From Nocardioides plantarum (GTDB lineage Bacteria > Actinomycetota > Actinomycetes > Propionibacteriales > Nocardioidaceae), in the NCBI RefSeq assembly GCF_006346395.1, contig NZ_VDMS01000001.1, positions 2,418,001-2,482,000 of the forward strand: a DNA stretch of 64,000 nt, in the 5' to 3' direction. Every line of letters starts with the position of its first letter. Position 1 is the first letter of the stretch. Under the pieces are notes generated by a model. The model searched no databases, had not been told where the DNA came from, and was given only the letters and a program-made list of their open reading frames with translations. Positions 19,401 to 28,494 of the stretch are shown piece after piece. A program made the position numbers and the translations under genes.

Positions 19401-19701
19401 GAGCATCGAGGTGCAGGCGCCGTTGCGCTTCGACGTCGTCGACGTCGGGTCGGCCGTGAGCCTGGGCGGGGCGACGTACCACGTCGTCCACCCGGGCGGC
19501 CGCTCGTACGACGCCCCGCCGGTCAACGCCCACGAGGCCGAGGCCCGCCGTGCCGCGCGCTTCGAGCAGCACGGGCACACCCCCGGCGCCCTCGACGTCG
19601 AGGCGCTGCGCGAGGCCGGTCGACGGGCCGCGACCGACGAGTACCCCCACACCCTCGACCTGCGTCGGGTGCCGCCCGCCGCCTCGGACAGCCGGGGCTG
19701 A
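16402..19701 (+). CDS. Transglutaminase-like protein with C-terminal DUF2126 domain
   Basis: This 1099-residue cytoplasmic protein begins with a bacterial transglutaminase N-domain and a transglutaminase core: Cys in IGSCRDSAWLLVALL, His in LHAWAEVYLPG, Asp in MDPTSSLF. The long remainder matches DUF2126 (LTMGGEPTFVS, GQGKWYPGEPLP, TGTGGGNHITLGG, HRSEFCIDKLYSPD), related to amidoligases. With the next two genes it forms the known transglutaminase / permuted ATP-grasp / alpha-E cluster, predicted to make and process an unknown peptide. The ATG at 16402 follows a purine-rich leader. A palindromic element lies 60 bp upstream. Confidence 0.88.
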   Translation: MSIKVALEHRTTYDFAHPVNVAPHVVRLRPAPHTRTPIEAYSLTVEPADHFVNWQQDPFGNWMARLVFPEKVKTLDITVGLVADLMVINPFDFFVEEYAESYPFVYENSLHADLFPYLRSVDDAEAADTFRRDLPQPAPGEKTPIITFLAGLNAAVNRQVAYSVRMEAGVQTPDETLARGIGSCRDSAWLLVALLRQHGLAARFVSGYLVQLATDPDAMVGLDGPSGPEQDFTDLHAWAEVYLPGAGWVGMDPTSSLFAGEGHIPLSATPHPSSAAPIEGATDPVEVTFSFHNEVRRVHEDPRVTRPYTDEQWARIDAVGEAVDLRLREGDVRLTMGGEPTFVSRADATSPQWSTDADGPEKRALATTVAERLRETYAQGGVVHRGQGKWYPGEPLPRWNIALQWRTDGEPLWRDPALLADPWAEADGTRDATADAEALARRVTKVLALPDDQLQPAFEDPLAALASEVRQPAGDKPDGAADKLDAHGLGVLDAEVDVPTGWVLPIVAGDEWVSPAWTFRRGRLVLLPGTSAVGLRLPLDSVAWRDPAFAGEASYVEAGAPLEPQVPVVTVVDPEGAGTTALAFEARDGHVHVFLPPTDRLDDYADLLRLVEVAARKVGCPVVLEGYGPPPDSRLTQLVVTPDPGVIEINVQPTSSWAEQRELTTTLYDEARKAGLTTEKFDHDGLHTGTGGGNHITLGGQVPAESPLLRRPDLLVSLITYWQRHPSLSYLFSGRFIGPTSQAPRFDEGRPEATYEMEIAFAEIDRLVAEQEAHDLEPRPWLIDRAVRHLLTDLTGNTHRSEFCIDKLYSPDSSRGRLGLLELRGFEMPPHAQMGLVQALLVRSLVAMFWEQPLRAPLKRWGTRLHEDALLPQGAAADIAEVVADLRAAGIGFEEAWLAPFVEFRFPRIGFASAGPVELELRQAIEPWHVLGEEATGTGTARYVDSSVERVQVAVRGLDPARHLVTCQGVPVPLTPTADGAGHYAGVRYQAWQPWSALHPSIEVQAPLRFDVVDVGSAVSLGGATYHVVHPGGRSYDAPPVNAHEAEARRAARFEQHGHTPGALDVEALREAGRRAATDEYPHTLDLRRVPPAASDSRG

Positions 19702-19713
19702 GCCCACCCTCAC

Positions 19714-19730
19714 GACGCCGAGTCGGCGTC
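19714..19730 (+). terminator. Short strong hairpin after the DUF2126 gene
   Basis: GACGCC and GGCGTC pair around a 5-nt loop 13 bp after the stop, followed by TCT. Weak U-run, so partial termination or RNA stabilisation within the operon is possible. Confidence 0.4.
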
Positions 19731-19827
19731 TCTGTGCGCCGCCTCGGCGTGGGGGCGCGTCTCACCCGACGGACGTCGGTGGAGGTCCGCCGACCCGCGA
19801 GTCGGAGCACGTGTCAGGGTTGGCGCC

Positions 19828-22320
19828 GTGACGGTCCTGCGCGAGTACGCCGCCGGGGTCACGCAACCCACGTTGGACGGCGCGGGCGGCGGGCCCGTCC
19901 GGTACGACGAGGTGGTCGGCCCCGACGGTGCGCTGCGCGCGCCGTGGAAGGGTCTGGCCGAGCTCGCGGTCGCGCTCACCCCGGCCGACCTGCGCCGGGT
20001 CGACGACGACATCGCGCGCTTCCTCGCCGACGACGGGGTCACCTACTCGCGCCCCGGCGAGCGCGTCGACGCCTGGCACCTCGACCCGCTCCCGGTCGTC
20101 ATCGACGCCGCGCAGTGGGCGCCGCTCGAGATCGGGCTGGCCCAGCGTGCCGAGCTGCTCAACGCGATGCTGGTCGATCTCTACGGTCCCCAGAAGCTCC
20201 TGTCCGAGGGCGTCCTGCCCTCGGCGGTCGTGCACAGCCACCCGGGGTTCGTCCGCGTCGTCGCGCGCAGCTCGGCGTTCGAGCCGCGGCCCCTGGTGCT
20301 CTCGGCCACCGACCTGGGTCGCGACGACCGCGGCGAGTGGCGGGTGCTGGCCGACCGGGCCCAGGCGCCGTCCGGGCTGGGCTACGCGATGGAGAACCGC
20401 CGGGTCCTGTCGCGGGTGCTGCCCGAGCTCTACCGCGAGGCCGGGCTGCACCGGATGGAGCCCTTCTTCAGCGCCCTGCGCTCGGCGCTGCTGCAGAGCG
20501 CGCCCGGCGACCTGGCCGACCCGCGCGTCGTGGTGCTCAGCCCCGGCAGCCAGTCGGAGACGGCGTACGACCAGTCGTTCATCGCCTCGGCGCTCGGCTT
20601 CCCGCTGGTGCAGGGCAACGACCTGGTCGTGCGCGACGGCTGGGTGCAGATGCGGGTCTTCGGCCGGCTCGAGCGCGTCGACGTCATCCTGCGCCGCGTC
20701 GACGCCGCCTGGAGCGACCCCCTCGAGCTGCGCGGCGACTCGCAGCTGGGTGTGGCCGGGCTCGTCGAGGCCGTACGCCGGGGACGCGTGCGTGTCGTCA
20801 ACGGCCTCGGCGCCGGCATCCTGGAGAACCCCGCGCTGCTGCCCTACCTGCCGGCGGTGTGCGAGCGGCTCCTGGGCGAGGAGCTGCGGCTGCCCTCGGT
20901 CCCCACCTGGTGGTGCGGCGAGCCCGACGGCCTCGAGCGGGTCCTCGACCACCTCGACACCCTGCAGGTTCGCCGGATCGACGGCCCGGCCGTCGACCTG
21001 AGCGGGCTGCGCCGCGACACCCTCACCGCGATGCTGCTCGCCGAGCCGCACCGCTTCGTGGGCCAGCAGCGGCTGCCGCTGTCGCAGTCGCCGACGTGGG
21101 AGCGCGGGCACGTGGTCTCGCGGCCGCTGACGCTGCGGGCCTTCACGCTGCGCTACGGGTCGGCGTACCGCCCGTTGGTGGGGGGCCTGGCCAGTGTCGT
21201 CGAGGACGGCATCAGCATCGGCAGCAAGGACGTGTGGGTCCTCAAGGCCGACGCGATGGCGGCCGACCAGGGCCTGGCCGAGGTGCTGCCGATGACCAAC
21301 ACCCGGGCCTCGACCGGCATCGTGCCGCGCATCCTCGAGGACATGTTCTGGTTCGGCCGCTACGCCGAGCGGGCCGAGGACCTGATCCGGCTCGTGCTCG
21401 CCGTGCACGCCCAGGCCGACGACTACCGCAGCCGTCCGCGCTCGACCGGCGCGGCGGGTCTCGACGTGATGCTGGGCGCGCTCACCCGGCTCGCCGGACC
21501 CGGCCTGCGCGCGTCCGGCGACCTCGACGCCGAGTTCCGCTCGGTGCTGCTCGACGCCCGGCGCGTCGGGTCGGTGACCCACGCCCTCGGCGGCCTGCGC
21601 GCCGCACTGTCCGGGGTGCGCGACCAGCTCTCGCTCGACGTATGGCGTGCGTTCGGGTCGACCGACCGGGCGGCGTCCGTGCTCGAGAGCAGCACCCACA
21701 GCCACCAGGTCGCCGAATCGGCCGGCCGGATGCTCACCGGCATCCTCAGCCTGCAGGGCGCCACCGCGAGCATGATCCGCGACCCCGGCTGGCACATGAT
21801 CGCCGTCGGCCGCTACCTCGAGCGCGGGCTCCAGGTCGTCCACCTGCTCGCCGCGACGACCACCGTGCGCCGCGGGCTCGACGTCGACCGCGAGGTGCTC
21901 AACGCCGTCCTCGCCGCAGCCGAGAGCTCGGTGACCCACCGTCGGCGCTACCGCGGGTCGGTGCGCCCGGGCGGCGTGCTCGAGCTGCTGCTCACCGACC
22001 GCGACAACCCGCGCTCGCTCGCCTTCGCCCTCGACCAGGTCGCCCTCCACCTCGACCAGCTCCCCGCCTCCACCGGCTCCAGCCGCCCCGAGCGGCTCGT
22101 CGCCGACCTCGTCGCCGAGCTCGCCGAGACCGACATCGCCACCCTGGTCGCCATCGGCGGTGAGTCGCGGCCCAACCTCGAGGCGTTCCTGGCCCGCTAC
22201 GTGGTCCAGCTGGCCCGGGTGGCCGAGGCGGTCACCGAGGTCCACCTCACGACCGGCCCGGCGCCCCGCCCGCTGGCCGCCCTGCCGCTCGTCGAGTCGC
22301 TCGAGGCGGTCGTCTCGTGA
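19828..22320 (+). CDS. Circularly permuted ATP-grasp protein fused to an alpha-E domain
   Basis: This 830-residue fusion carries, in roughly residues 1-480, the permuted ATP-grasp module (SGLGYAMENRRVLS, VLSPGSQSETAYDQ, NGLGAGILENPAL) and, in roughly 510-810, the helical alpha-E domain (FWFGRYAERAEDLIRL, WHMIAVGRYLERGLQV). The pair is predicted to form amide bonds in an unknown peptide or peptide-like metabolite. The GTG at 19828 gives the expected N-terminus. It is coupled to the following transglutaminase by a four-base overlap. Confidence 0.88.
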   Translation: MTVLREYAAGVTQPTLDGAGGGPVRYDEVVGPDGALRAPWKGLAELAVALTPADLRRVDDDIARFLADDGVTYSRPGERVDAWHLDPLPVVIDAAQWAPLEIGLAQRAELLNAMLVDLYGPQKLLSEGVLPSAVVHSHPGFVRVVARSSAFEPRPLVLSATDLGRDDRGEWRVLADRAQAPSGLGYAMENRRVLSRVLPELYREAGLHRMEPFFSALRSALLQSAPGDLADPRVVVLSPGSQSETAYDQSFIASALGFPLVQGNDLVVRDGWVQMRVFGRLERVDVILRRVDAAWSDPLELRGDSQLGVAGLVEAVRRGRVRVVNGLGAGILENPALLPYLPAVCERLLGEELRLPSVPTWWCGEPDGLERVLDHLDTLQVRRIDGPAVDLSGLRRDTLTAMLLAEPHRFVGQQRLPLSQSPTWERGHVVSRPLTLRAFTLRYGSAYRPLVGGLASVVEDGISIGSKDVWVLKADAMAADQGLAEVLPMTNTRASTGIVPRILEDMFWFGRYAERAEDLIRLVLAVHAQADDYRSRPRSTGAAGLDVMLGALTRLAGPGLRASGDLDAEFRSVLLDARRVGSVTHALGGLRAALSGVRDQLSLDVWRAFGSTDRAASVLESSTHSHQVAESAGRMLTGILSLQGATASMIRDPGWHMIAVGRYLERGLQVVHLLAATTTVRRGLDVDREVLNAVLAAAESSVTHRRRYRGSVRPGGVLELLLTDRDNPRSLAFALDQVALHLDQLPASTGSSRPERLVADLVAELAETDIATLVAIGGESRPNLEAFLARYVVQLARVAEAVTEVHLTTGPAPRPLAALPLVESLEAVVS

Positions 22321-23252
22321 GGTACGCCGTGCGCCACACCACGACCTACACCTACGACGCCCCGGTCAGCGACAGCCTGGGCGTCGCCCACCTCGTCCCC
22401 CGCAGCCTGCCGTGGCAGCAGGTCACGGCGTACGACGTCGCGGTCACGCCCACCGCCGGCGACCAGGCGTCCGACCGCGACTACTACGGCAACCACGTCA
22501 CCTACTACCAGGTCACCGAGCCCCACGAGAGCCTGGAGGTCGAGGGCTCCGGCGAGATCGACGTCGTCGCGCGCACCATCGCCCCCGCGGCGCTGGCCAC
22601 GCCCTGGGAGACGCTGCGCCCGGTGGTCGCGCCGACGACGCGGGGCGCCTGGGCGGTGGCCGACCTGGCGCTGCCGTCGGCGCTGGCCGCCCACGCCCCG
22701 GGCGTGGCCGACTACGCGGCTCCCTCGCTCACCGCGCGCCGTCCGGTCGGCGAGGCCGTCGCCGACCTGATGCACCGCGTCCACGCCGACTTCGACTACG
22801 ACAAGACGGCCACGACGGTGACCTCCCAGGTGGCCGACACCCTCGAGCGCCGCGCCGGGGTCTGCCAGGACTTCGCCCACCTCATGCTGGCCTGCCTGCG
22901 CTCGCACGGCCTGGCCGCCCGCTACGTCTCCGGCTACCTGGCCACCCAGCCCCCGCCGGGCAAGGAGCGGATCGTCGGCGCCGACGCCAGCCACGCGTGG
23001 GTCGAGGTGTGGCTCGGCCACCACGACGGCGCCGACCAGTGGATCGCCCTGGACCCCACCAACGACCAGGAGGTCGCCGACCGGCACGTCACGGTCGCGT
23101 GGGGCCGCGACTACGGCGACGTGCCACCGGTCAAGGGCGTCATCTTCACCGAGGCCAAGCGCTCGACGATGCGGGTCAGCGTCGACGTGGCCCCGCTGCC
23201 CCCGACCGCACCCTCGGGCCCGACCACCGGCCCGACCACCGGCCCGTCATGA
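22317..23252 (+). CDS. Second transglutaminase-like protein of the ATP-grasp operon
   Basis: This 311-residue protein has an N-terminal transglutaminase-associated beta domain (YAVRHTTTYTYDAPV) and a core with Cys in GVCQDFAHLMLACLRSHG, His in SHAWVEVWL and Asp in ALDPTNDQ. It is probably a peptidase or ligase acting on the product of the ATP-grasp partner. The C-terminus ends in a small Pro/Thr/Gly repeat (GPTTGPTTGPS). Start and stop both overlap neighbouring genes by four bases, so translation is coupled through the operon. Confidence 0.88.
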   Translation: MRYAVRHTTTYTYDAPVSDSLGVAHLVPRSLPWQQVTAYDVAVTPTAGDQASDRDYYGNHVTYYQVTEPHESLEVEGSGEIDVVARTIAPAALATPWETLRPVVAPTTRGAWAVADLALPSALAAHAPGVADYAAPSLTARRPVGEAVADLMHRVHADFDYDKTATTVTSQVADTLERRAGVCQDFAHLMLACLRSHGLAARYVSGYLATQPPPGKERIVGADASHAWVEVWLGHHDGADQWIALDPTNDQEVADRHVTVAWGRDYGDVPPVKGVIFTEAKRSTMRVSVDVAPLPPTAPSGPTTGPTTGPS

Positions 23253-23782
23253 TGGCCCCCATGCGCCTGCCCGTCGTCGCCGTCGTCCTCGCCCTCGCGT
23301 GGGGCGCGACCGGCTGCAGCGACGAGCCGCCGCCCTACGAGGACGGCGCCCAGGGGGTGCCGCTGGCCGGTCTCGGCCCCGAGCTCGACGCCGCCGGGGT
23401 CGACGTGGTGGTCGCCGACCGGCCGCAGGACGCCACGTCCGACCAGGTCGTGGCCGCGGTCGAGGACGCCGGTGTGGCCGACGTCAGCGCGGCCGCCCCC
23501 GACGACGACCTCCCTGCGCTCGCGGTCGACGGTGGCGGTACGGCCGGTCTGCTGGCCCTCGTCGGTCCCGACCCGGGCGCGGAGAAGGTCACCACGGTCG
23601 TCCTGGTTTTCGCCAGTCCCGAGGCGGCGGCGGTCTACGCCGCCGGCGACCCCGAGGTCTTCGGCGACGCCGCGCTCGAGACCAGGCGCACCGACCTCCT
23701 CAGCGGCAACCTCGCGGCGTACGCCGTCGGCACCGGCAGCACCACCCGCGTGCGGCAGGCCCTCGAGGCCCTCGCGTCCTAG
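23249..23782 (+). CDS. Small lipoprotein at the end of the transglutaminase operon
   Basis: This 177-residue protein has a lipoprotein signal (VVLALAWGATGC) and an acidic, Ala/Val-rich mature part with no recognised domain. Its start overlaps the transglutaminase stop (ATGA), and two more ATGs follow within 12 bases, any of which could be used. The coupling suggests a surface or periplasm-side partner of the transglutaminase system; that is inference. Confidence 0.65.
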   Translation: MMAPMRLPVVAVVLALAWGATGCSDEPPPYEDGAQGVPLAGLGPELDAAGVDVVVADRPQDATSDQVVAAVEDAGVADVSAAAPDDDLPALAVDGGGTAGLLALVGPDPGAEKVTTVVLVFASPEAAAVYAAGDPEVFGDAALETRRTDLLSGNLAAYAVGTGSTTRVRQALEALAS

Positions 23783-23832
23783 GTGTGTCGACGGTCGGTC
23801 GTGCGGACGCACGGCCACGCTGGAGGTTTCAG

Positions 23833-23849
23833 ACCACCCCCGCGGTGGT
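23833..23849. terminator. Hairpin after the transglutaminase operon
   Basis: ACCACC pairs with GGTGGT around a 5-nt loop 50 bp after the lipoprotein stop and before the DUF2510 gene. Its position suits operon termination. Confidence 0.4.
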
Positions 23850-23907
23850 GAAGACTGTCCCCGCTGGCGCCCGCCCACGACGGGCCCCCGATCCCCCAGG
23901 AGACACG

Positions 23908-24870
23908 ATGAGCAACACCACCCCGCCCGGCTGGTACGACGACGGTCAGGGTGGACGTCGCTGGTGGGACGGCTCCCAGTGGGCGGCACCGGGCCAGGGT
24001 CCCTCCGACCAGCCCCAGCCGACGCAGCAGCTCCCGCAGCAGGACCCCGGCCAGTCCTACGGTCAGCCCTACGGTCAGTCCTACGGCCAGCAGCCGGGGC
24101 AGCCGCCCAGCCAGCCGCCGTACGGCGCCCCGGGCCAGCCGGCCTACGGCGCCGGTCAGCAGCCCTACGGTCAGCAGCCCCAGTACGCCCAGCCCTACGG
24201 CCAGGCCCCCTACGGCGGCACCCCGCCGAAGAAGAAGACCGGGCTCATCATCGGCATCGTCGTGGGCGTGCTCGTGCTCATCGGCGGCGGTGTGCTCGCC
24301 GCGGTCCTCCTGAGCGGTGACGGCGGCGACGGCAAGGGCGACAAGGAGGCCTCCGGCGACGACCCGGCCGAGACGGTGCAGGCCTACTTCGACGCCGCCA
24401 AGGACGGTGACTGCGACAAGGCCATCGCCACGCTGACCGAGGGCCTCAAGAAGGAGCTCGGCGCCAACTGCGACGAGGAGCTCAACCCCGACGGCAGGCT
24501 GGACGACGTCAAGTACGACGTCGGTGACGCCGACGAGAACGGCGACAAGGCCACCGTGCCCGTCACGATCTCCGGGATCGAGGGGGCGGGAGAGATCAAG
24601 AGCGACTACGAGCTGACGAAGGTGGACGGCACGTGGCTGATCTCCAGCTTCGGCAACCTCGACCTCGGCAGCAGCAGCGCCCCCTCCGCGGAGGCCCCCA
24701 CCATGCCGTCCGACATCCCCACCGATCTCCCCACCGACATCCCGACGGACTTCCCGACCGACGTCCCGACCGAGCTCGACATCCCGACGGACTTCCCGAC
24801 CGACCCCGACGACCTGCAGAGCTACCTCGAGGAGCTCGAGTCGGCCTTCCCGTCCGACTTCCCGTCCTGA
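23908..24870 (+). CDS. DUF2510 single-pass membrane protein with PTD-repeat tail
   Basis: This 320-residue protein opens with a DUF2510 motif (PPGWYDDGQGGRRWWDGSQW), then a Gln/Pro/Tyr-Gly low-complexity cytoplasmic region, a KKK-flanked membrane helix (about 112-135) and an extracytoplasmic domain of ~110 residues resembling DUF4878-type lumazine-like folds, with Cys in DGDCDKA and GANCDEE. The tail is a run of PTD-type repeats (24710-24800). A paralogue with the same plan lies at 26050-27081, on the other side of a metallopeptidase gene. Function unknown. Confidence 0.75.
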   Translation: MSNTTPPGWYDDGQGGRRWWDGSQWAAPGQGPSDQPQPTQQLPQQDPGQSYGQPYGQSYGQQPGQPPSQPPYGAPGQPAYGAGQQPYGQQPQYAQPYGQAPYGGTPPKKKTGLIIGIVVGVLVLIGGGVLAAVLLSGDGGDGKGDKEASGDDPAETVQAYFDAAKDGDCDKAIATLTEGLKKELGANCDEELNPDGRLDDVKYDVGDADENGDKATVPVTISGIEGAGEIKSDYELTKVDGTWLISSFGNLDLGSSSAPSAEAPTMPSDIPTDLPTDIPTDFPTDVPTELDIPTDFPTDPDDLQSYLEELESAFPSDFPS

Positions 24871-24884
24871 CCCGGGCTGACCCA

Positions 24885-24930
24885 GACCCCGGCCCCGTCC
24901 ACTCACCCCGACCGGTGAGCGGGCGGGGTC
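24885..24930. terminator. Long G+C-rich hairpin
   Basis: GACCCC...ACTCACC and GGTGAGC...GGGGTC form an interrupted stem in the 85-bp gap between the DUF2510 gene and the metallopeptidase gene. Confidence 0.5.
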
Positions 24931-24955
24931 GTGCCGGCCGGGATGATGGTGGCTC

Positions 24956-25957
24956 GTGAAGGCCTTCCGCTGTCGCGTGTGCGACAACCCGCTGCATTTC
25001 GACAACTCCGTCTGCGTCTCCTGCGGGACCGCCCTGGGCTACTCCCGCAGCGAGCGGGCGATCGTACCCGTCGACGAGCACGGTCAGTACGTCGACGCGA
25101 CCGGCCTGGTCTGGCACGTGTGCCGCAACCTCGGCCTATCCGGGTGCACCTGGCTCTCGCGCGTGCCCGGCGGACAGTGCTCGGTCTGCGACCTGACCCG
25201 CACCCGCCCGGCCGACGACGACCCGATCGGGCTCGAGCAGTTCCCCCTGGCCGAGCAGGCCAAGCGGCACCTGATCGCCGAGCTCGACACCCTGGGCTAC
25301 CCGGTGCGTAGCAAGGAGGACGACCCCGAGCAGGGTCTCGCCTTCGACCTGCTCTCGAGCGTCGACGAGAACGTCGTCATCGGCCACGCCGACGGCATCA
25401 TCACCATCGACCTCGCCGAGAGCGACGACGCCCACCGCGAGAAGGTCCGCGCCAACCTCGCCGAGCCCTACCGCACGATGCTGGGTCACTTCCGCCACGA
25501 GTTCGGCCACTACGCCGAGTGGCAGCTGGTGCGCGGCGACGAGCTGATGAGCCGGTGCCGCGAGCTGTTCGGCGACGAGTCCAAGGACTACCAGGCCGAG
25601 ATCGAGCGCCACTACGACCAGGGCCCGCCGGCCGACTGGGCCAGCTCGTTCATCTCGACCTACGCCACCATGCACCCCTTCGAGGACTTCGCCGAGACCT
25701 GGGCGCACTTCCTGCACATCGCCGACACCATCGAGACGGCCCGCGACTACGGGCTCCTCACGGTCGGTGCGATCTCCGACTTCTCGCAGTTCCGCGACGT
25801 CGTCACCGGCGTCTGGATCCCGCTGTCCATCGCGCTCAACCAGATGAACCGCAGCATGGGCAAGGACGACGTCTACCCGTTCGTCATCCCGCCCCCGGTC
25901 CTCGACAAGCTCGACTTCGTCGCCGCGCTGCTGCCGGTCGACGCCGCGTCCGCCTGA
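24956..25957 (+). CDS. Zinc-ribbon protein with putative zinc metallopeptidase domain (Peptidase_Mx type)
   Basis: This 333-residue protein has an N-terminal zinc ribbon (CRVC...CVSCG), a second Cys pair (CSVCD near residue 75) and a ~230-residue C-terminal domain with the zincin motif HEFGHYAEW plus a downstream Glu in EDFAETWAHF. This plan fits the family PF15887 of putative zinc-binding metallopeptidases. No signal peptide or membrane helix is seen, so it is cytoplasmic. It starts at GTG 24956. Substrate unknown; the flanking DUF2510 paralogues are candidates for partners. Confidence 0.8.
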   Translation: MKAFRCRVCDNPLHFDNSVCVSCGTALGYSRSERAIVPVDEHGQYVDATGLVWHVCRNLGLSGCTWLSRVPGGQCSVCDLTRTRPADDDPIGLEQFPLAEQAKRHLIAELDTLGYPVRSKEDDPEQGLAFDLLSSVDENVVIGHADGIITIDLAESDDAHREKVRANLAEPYRTMLGHFRHEFGHYAEWQLVRGDELMSRCRELFGDESKDYQAEIERHYDQGPPADWASSFISTYATMHPFEDFAETWAHFLHIADTIETARDYGLLTVGAISDFSQFRDVVTGVWIPLSIALNQMNRSMGKDDVYPFVIPPPVLDKLDFVAALLPVDAASA

Positions 25958-26049
25958 CCCGACCCCGCCTGACCCGACCCGATCCGACCGCGATCCGAGC
26001 TGCCGGTGCGTGACATGATGCGCCGACCCGCGGCGACCCAGGAGCACCC

Positions 26050-27081
26050 ATGACCCAAGGCAACATCCCTCCCGGCTGGTACGACGACGGCCAGGGCACC
26101 CAGCGCTGGTGGGACGGCAACGGCTGGACCGAGCGGACCCAGCCGGCCGGGTCGGAGACCTCGGCCCCGGAGCCCGCTCCTGCGGACCCCGCCGCCAACC
26201 CGTTCGACGAGGCGACCCGCATCGCCCGCCCGGGCTCGACCCCCGGCATCGACCTCGACAAGGGCGCCGGCACCCCGCCCCAGCCCCCCGCAGCCCCCGC
26301 CCACCCGGCGTCGGACGACACGATGATGGCGCCCGGTGCCGCCGGCGGCTATCCCCAGCCGGGCCAGCCGGCGTACGGCCAGCAGCCGGGCCAGCCGGCG
26401 TACGGCCAGCCGGCGGGCCAGCCCGGCCAGCCGCCGTACGGGCAGCAGCCGGGCCATCCCGCGCAGGGCGCGTACGCCGCCCCGGGCCAGGCCCCCTGGC
26501 AGACGCCCTACGGCGCGGGCCCCGGCGGCGGCTCGTCGAGCGGTGGCAAGGGCACGATGCTCGCCATCATCGCCGGGGTCGTGGCGCTGGTGCTGATCGT
26601 CGGCGTCGTGCTCGTCGTGGTCCTGACCTCGGGCGACGACGACAAGGACGACAACGGGGGCAGCGACGCCAGCACCAGTGACGGCGGCGCCACCCAGGGC
26701 GGCGACGGTGGCGACGGTGGCGGCGACACGAACGCAGCCGACAGCCCTTCGGGCCGGGTCGAGGCGTTCTTCGACGGGACCGTCGACGGCAACTGCGAGA
26801 TCGTCAACTTCTTCAGCAACAAGTACCTCTCCACCGACGCCGCCGGCCGTGCCGCGGACGTCGAGATCGTCAAGGCCTCGTGCGAGAAGGCCGGCGAGGA
26901 CGCATTCGGCACCGGCGACGTCGCCGGGTGCGACATCGACGTCAAGAACGAGCAGATCACCGGCGACGCGGCGACCGTCGACTACGCCATCACCGGCTGC
27001 ACCGACGACAGCAACAACGAGGACGGCTCCATCGACCTCGTCCTGGAGGACGAGGAGTGGCGGATCGACAAGATCGGCTGA
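26050..27081 (+). CDS. DUF2510 single-pass membrane protein, paralogue of the 23908 gene
   Basis: This 343-residue protein has the N-terminal DUF2510 motif (PPGWYDDGQGTQRWWDG), a Pro/Gly/Gln-rich region with repeated GQPAYGQ and GQQPG blocks, a membrane helix about 175-198, an Asp/Gly/Ser-rich linker and an extracytoplasmic domain with four Cys that could form two disulphides. It differs from its paralogue by lacking the PTD tail. Function unknown; the shared layout suggests both tether a small folded domain outside the cell. Confidence 0.75.
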   Translation: MTQGNIPPGWYDDGQGTQRWWDGNGWTERTQPAGSETSAPEPAPADPAANPFDEATRIARPGSTPGIDLDKGAGTPPQPPAAPAHPASDDTMMAPGAAGGYPQPGQPAYGQQPGQPAYGQPAGQPGQPPYGQQPGHPAQGAYAAPGQAPWQTPYGAGPGGGSSSGGKGTMLAIIAGVVALVLIVGVVLVVVLTSGDDDKDDNGGSDASTSDGGATQGGDGGDGGGDTNAADSPSGRVEAFFDGTVDGNCEIVNFFSNKYLSTDAAGRAADVEIVKASCEKAGEDAFGTGDVAGCDIDVKNEQITGDAATVDYAITGCTDDSNNEDGSIDLVLEDEEWRIDKIG

Positions 27082-27108
27082 GGCTCGCCCTGCCCGTAGC
27101 CTGATCCG

Positions 27109-28077
<969 letters not shown>

Positions 28078-28122
28078 CACCGACCGCCGGCCGGTCCGGC
28101 TGAGCCGGCCGAGCCGGTTCGG
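28078..28122. terminator. G+C-rich convergent gap with overlapping hairpins
   Basis: Several nested complements of CCGGC/GCCGG, including CCGGCT next to AGCCGG, fill the 45-bp gap between the convergent hydroquinone reductase and DivIVA-like genes. Confidence 0.4.
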
Positions 28123-28461
28123 TCAGCGGCGTCGCCCGCGCAGCCGGGCACGCCATCCCAGTTGCTCGCTGACGACGTCGGGAGCCTCGTAGACCGGCCA
28201 ATCGGCGGGCCGCTCGGGTCCGCCGGCGGTCCTGGCGAGGTCGCGCAGGAAGTCGTCGACCTCCTGCCTGTCGTAGCCCATCCGCAGCCGGGCCGTCGCG
28301 AACGCCGTCGGGTCGCAGAGCGCGCTGACGGCCTCGCCGTCCGCCCCGGCCTCCAGCGCCTCCACCAGCCGGTCGAGCGCCTGGTCGACCGGGGTCATGG
28401 CGTAGCCGCCCAGTCGCGGCATGAAGCGGACGTCACGCACGAGAGCAGGGAGGTCGTCCAC
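28123..28461 (-). CDS. Small DivIVA-motif protein
   Basis: This 112-residue soluble protein has two DivIVA-type motifs, GYAMTPVDQALDRL and GYDRQEVDDFLRDLA, the second being the classic G-Y-x(3)-V-D-x-F pattern. Such proteins bind curved membrane or act as small partners of polar growth proteins. It lacks a long coiled coil, so it is not a full Wag31/DivIVA. GTG start at 28461, divergent from the CDF transporter with only 33 bp between. Confidence 0.65.
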   Translation of the reverse strand: MDDLPALVRDVRFMPRLGGYAMTPVDQALDRLVEALEAGADGEAVSALCDPTAFATARLRMGYDRQEVDDFLRDLARTAGGPERPADWPVYEAPDVVSEQLGWRARLRGRRR

Positions 28462-28494
28462 ACCCCATCCCTACCACCGTGCCAGGCTGGGCGC

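Noticed and set aside
17337..22163. 1608-codon open frame on the plus strand across two genes
   Set aside because: It is Arg/Pro/Ala-rich and runs in another phase over the DUF2126 and ATP-grasp genes, which have clear motifs; this is the usual shadow frame of G+C-rich coding DNA.
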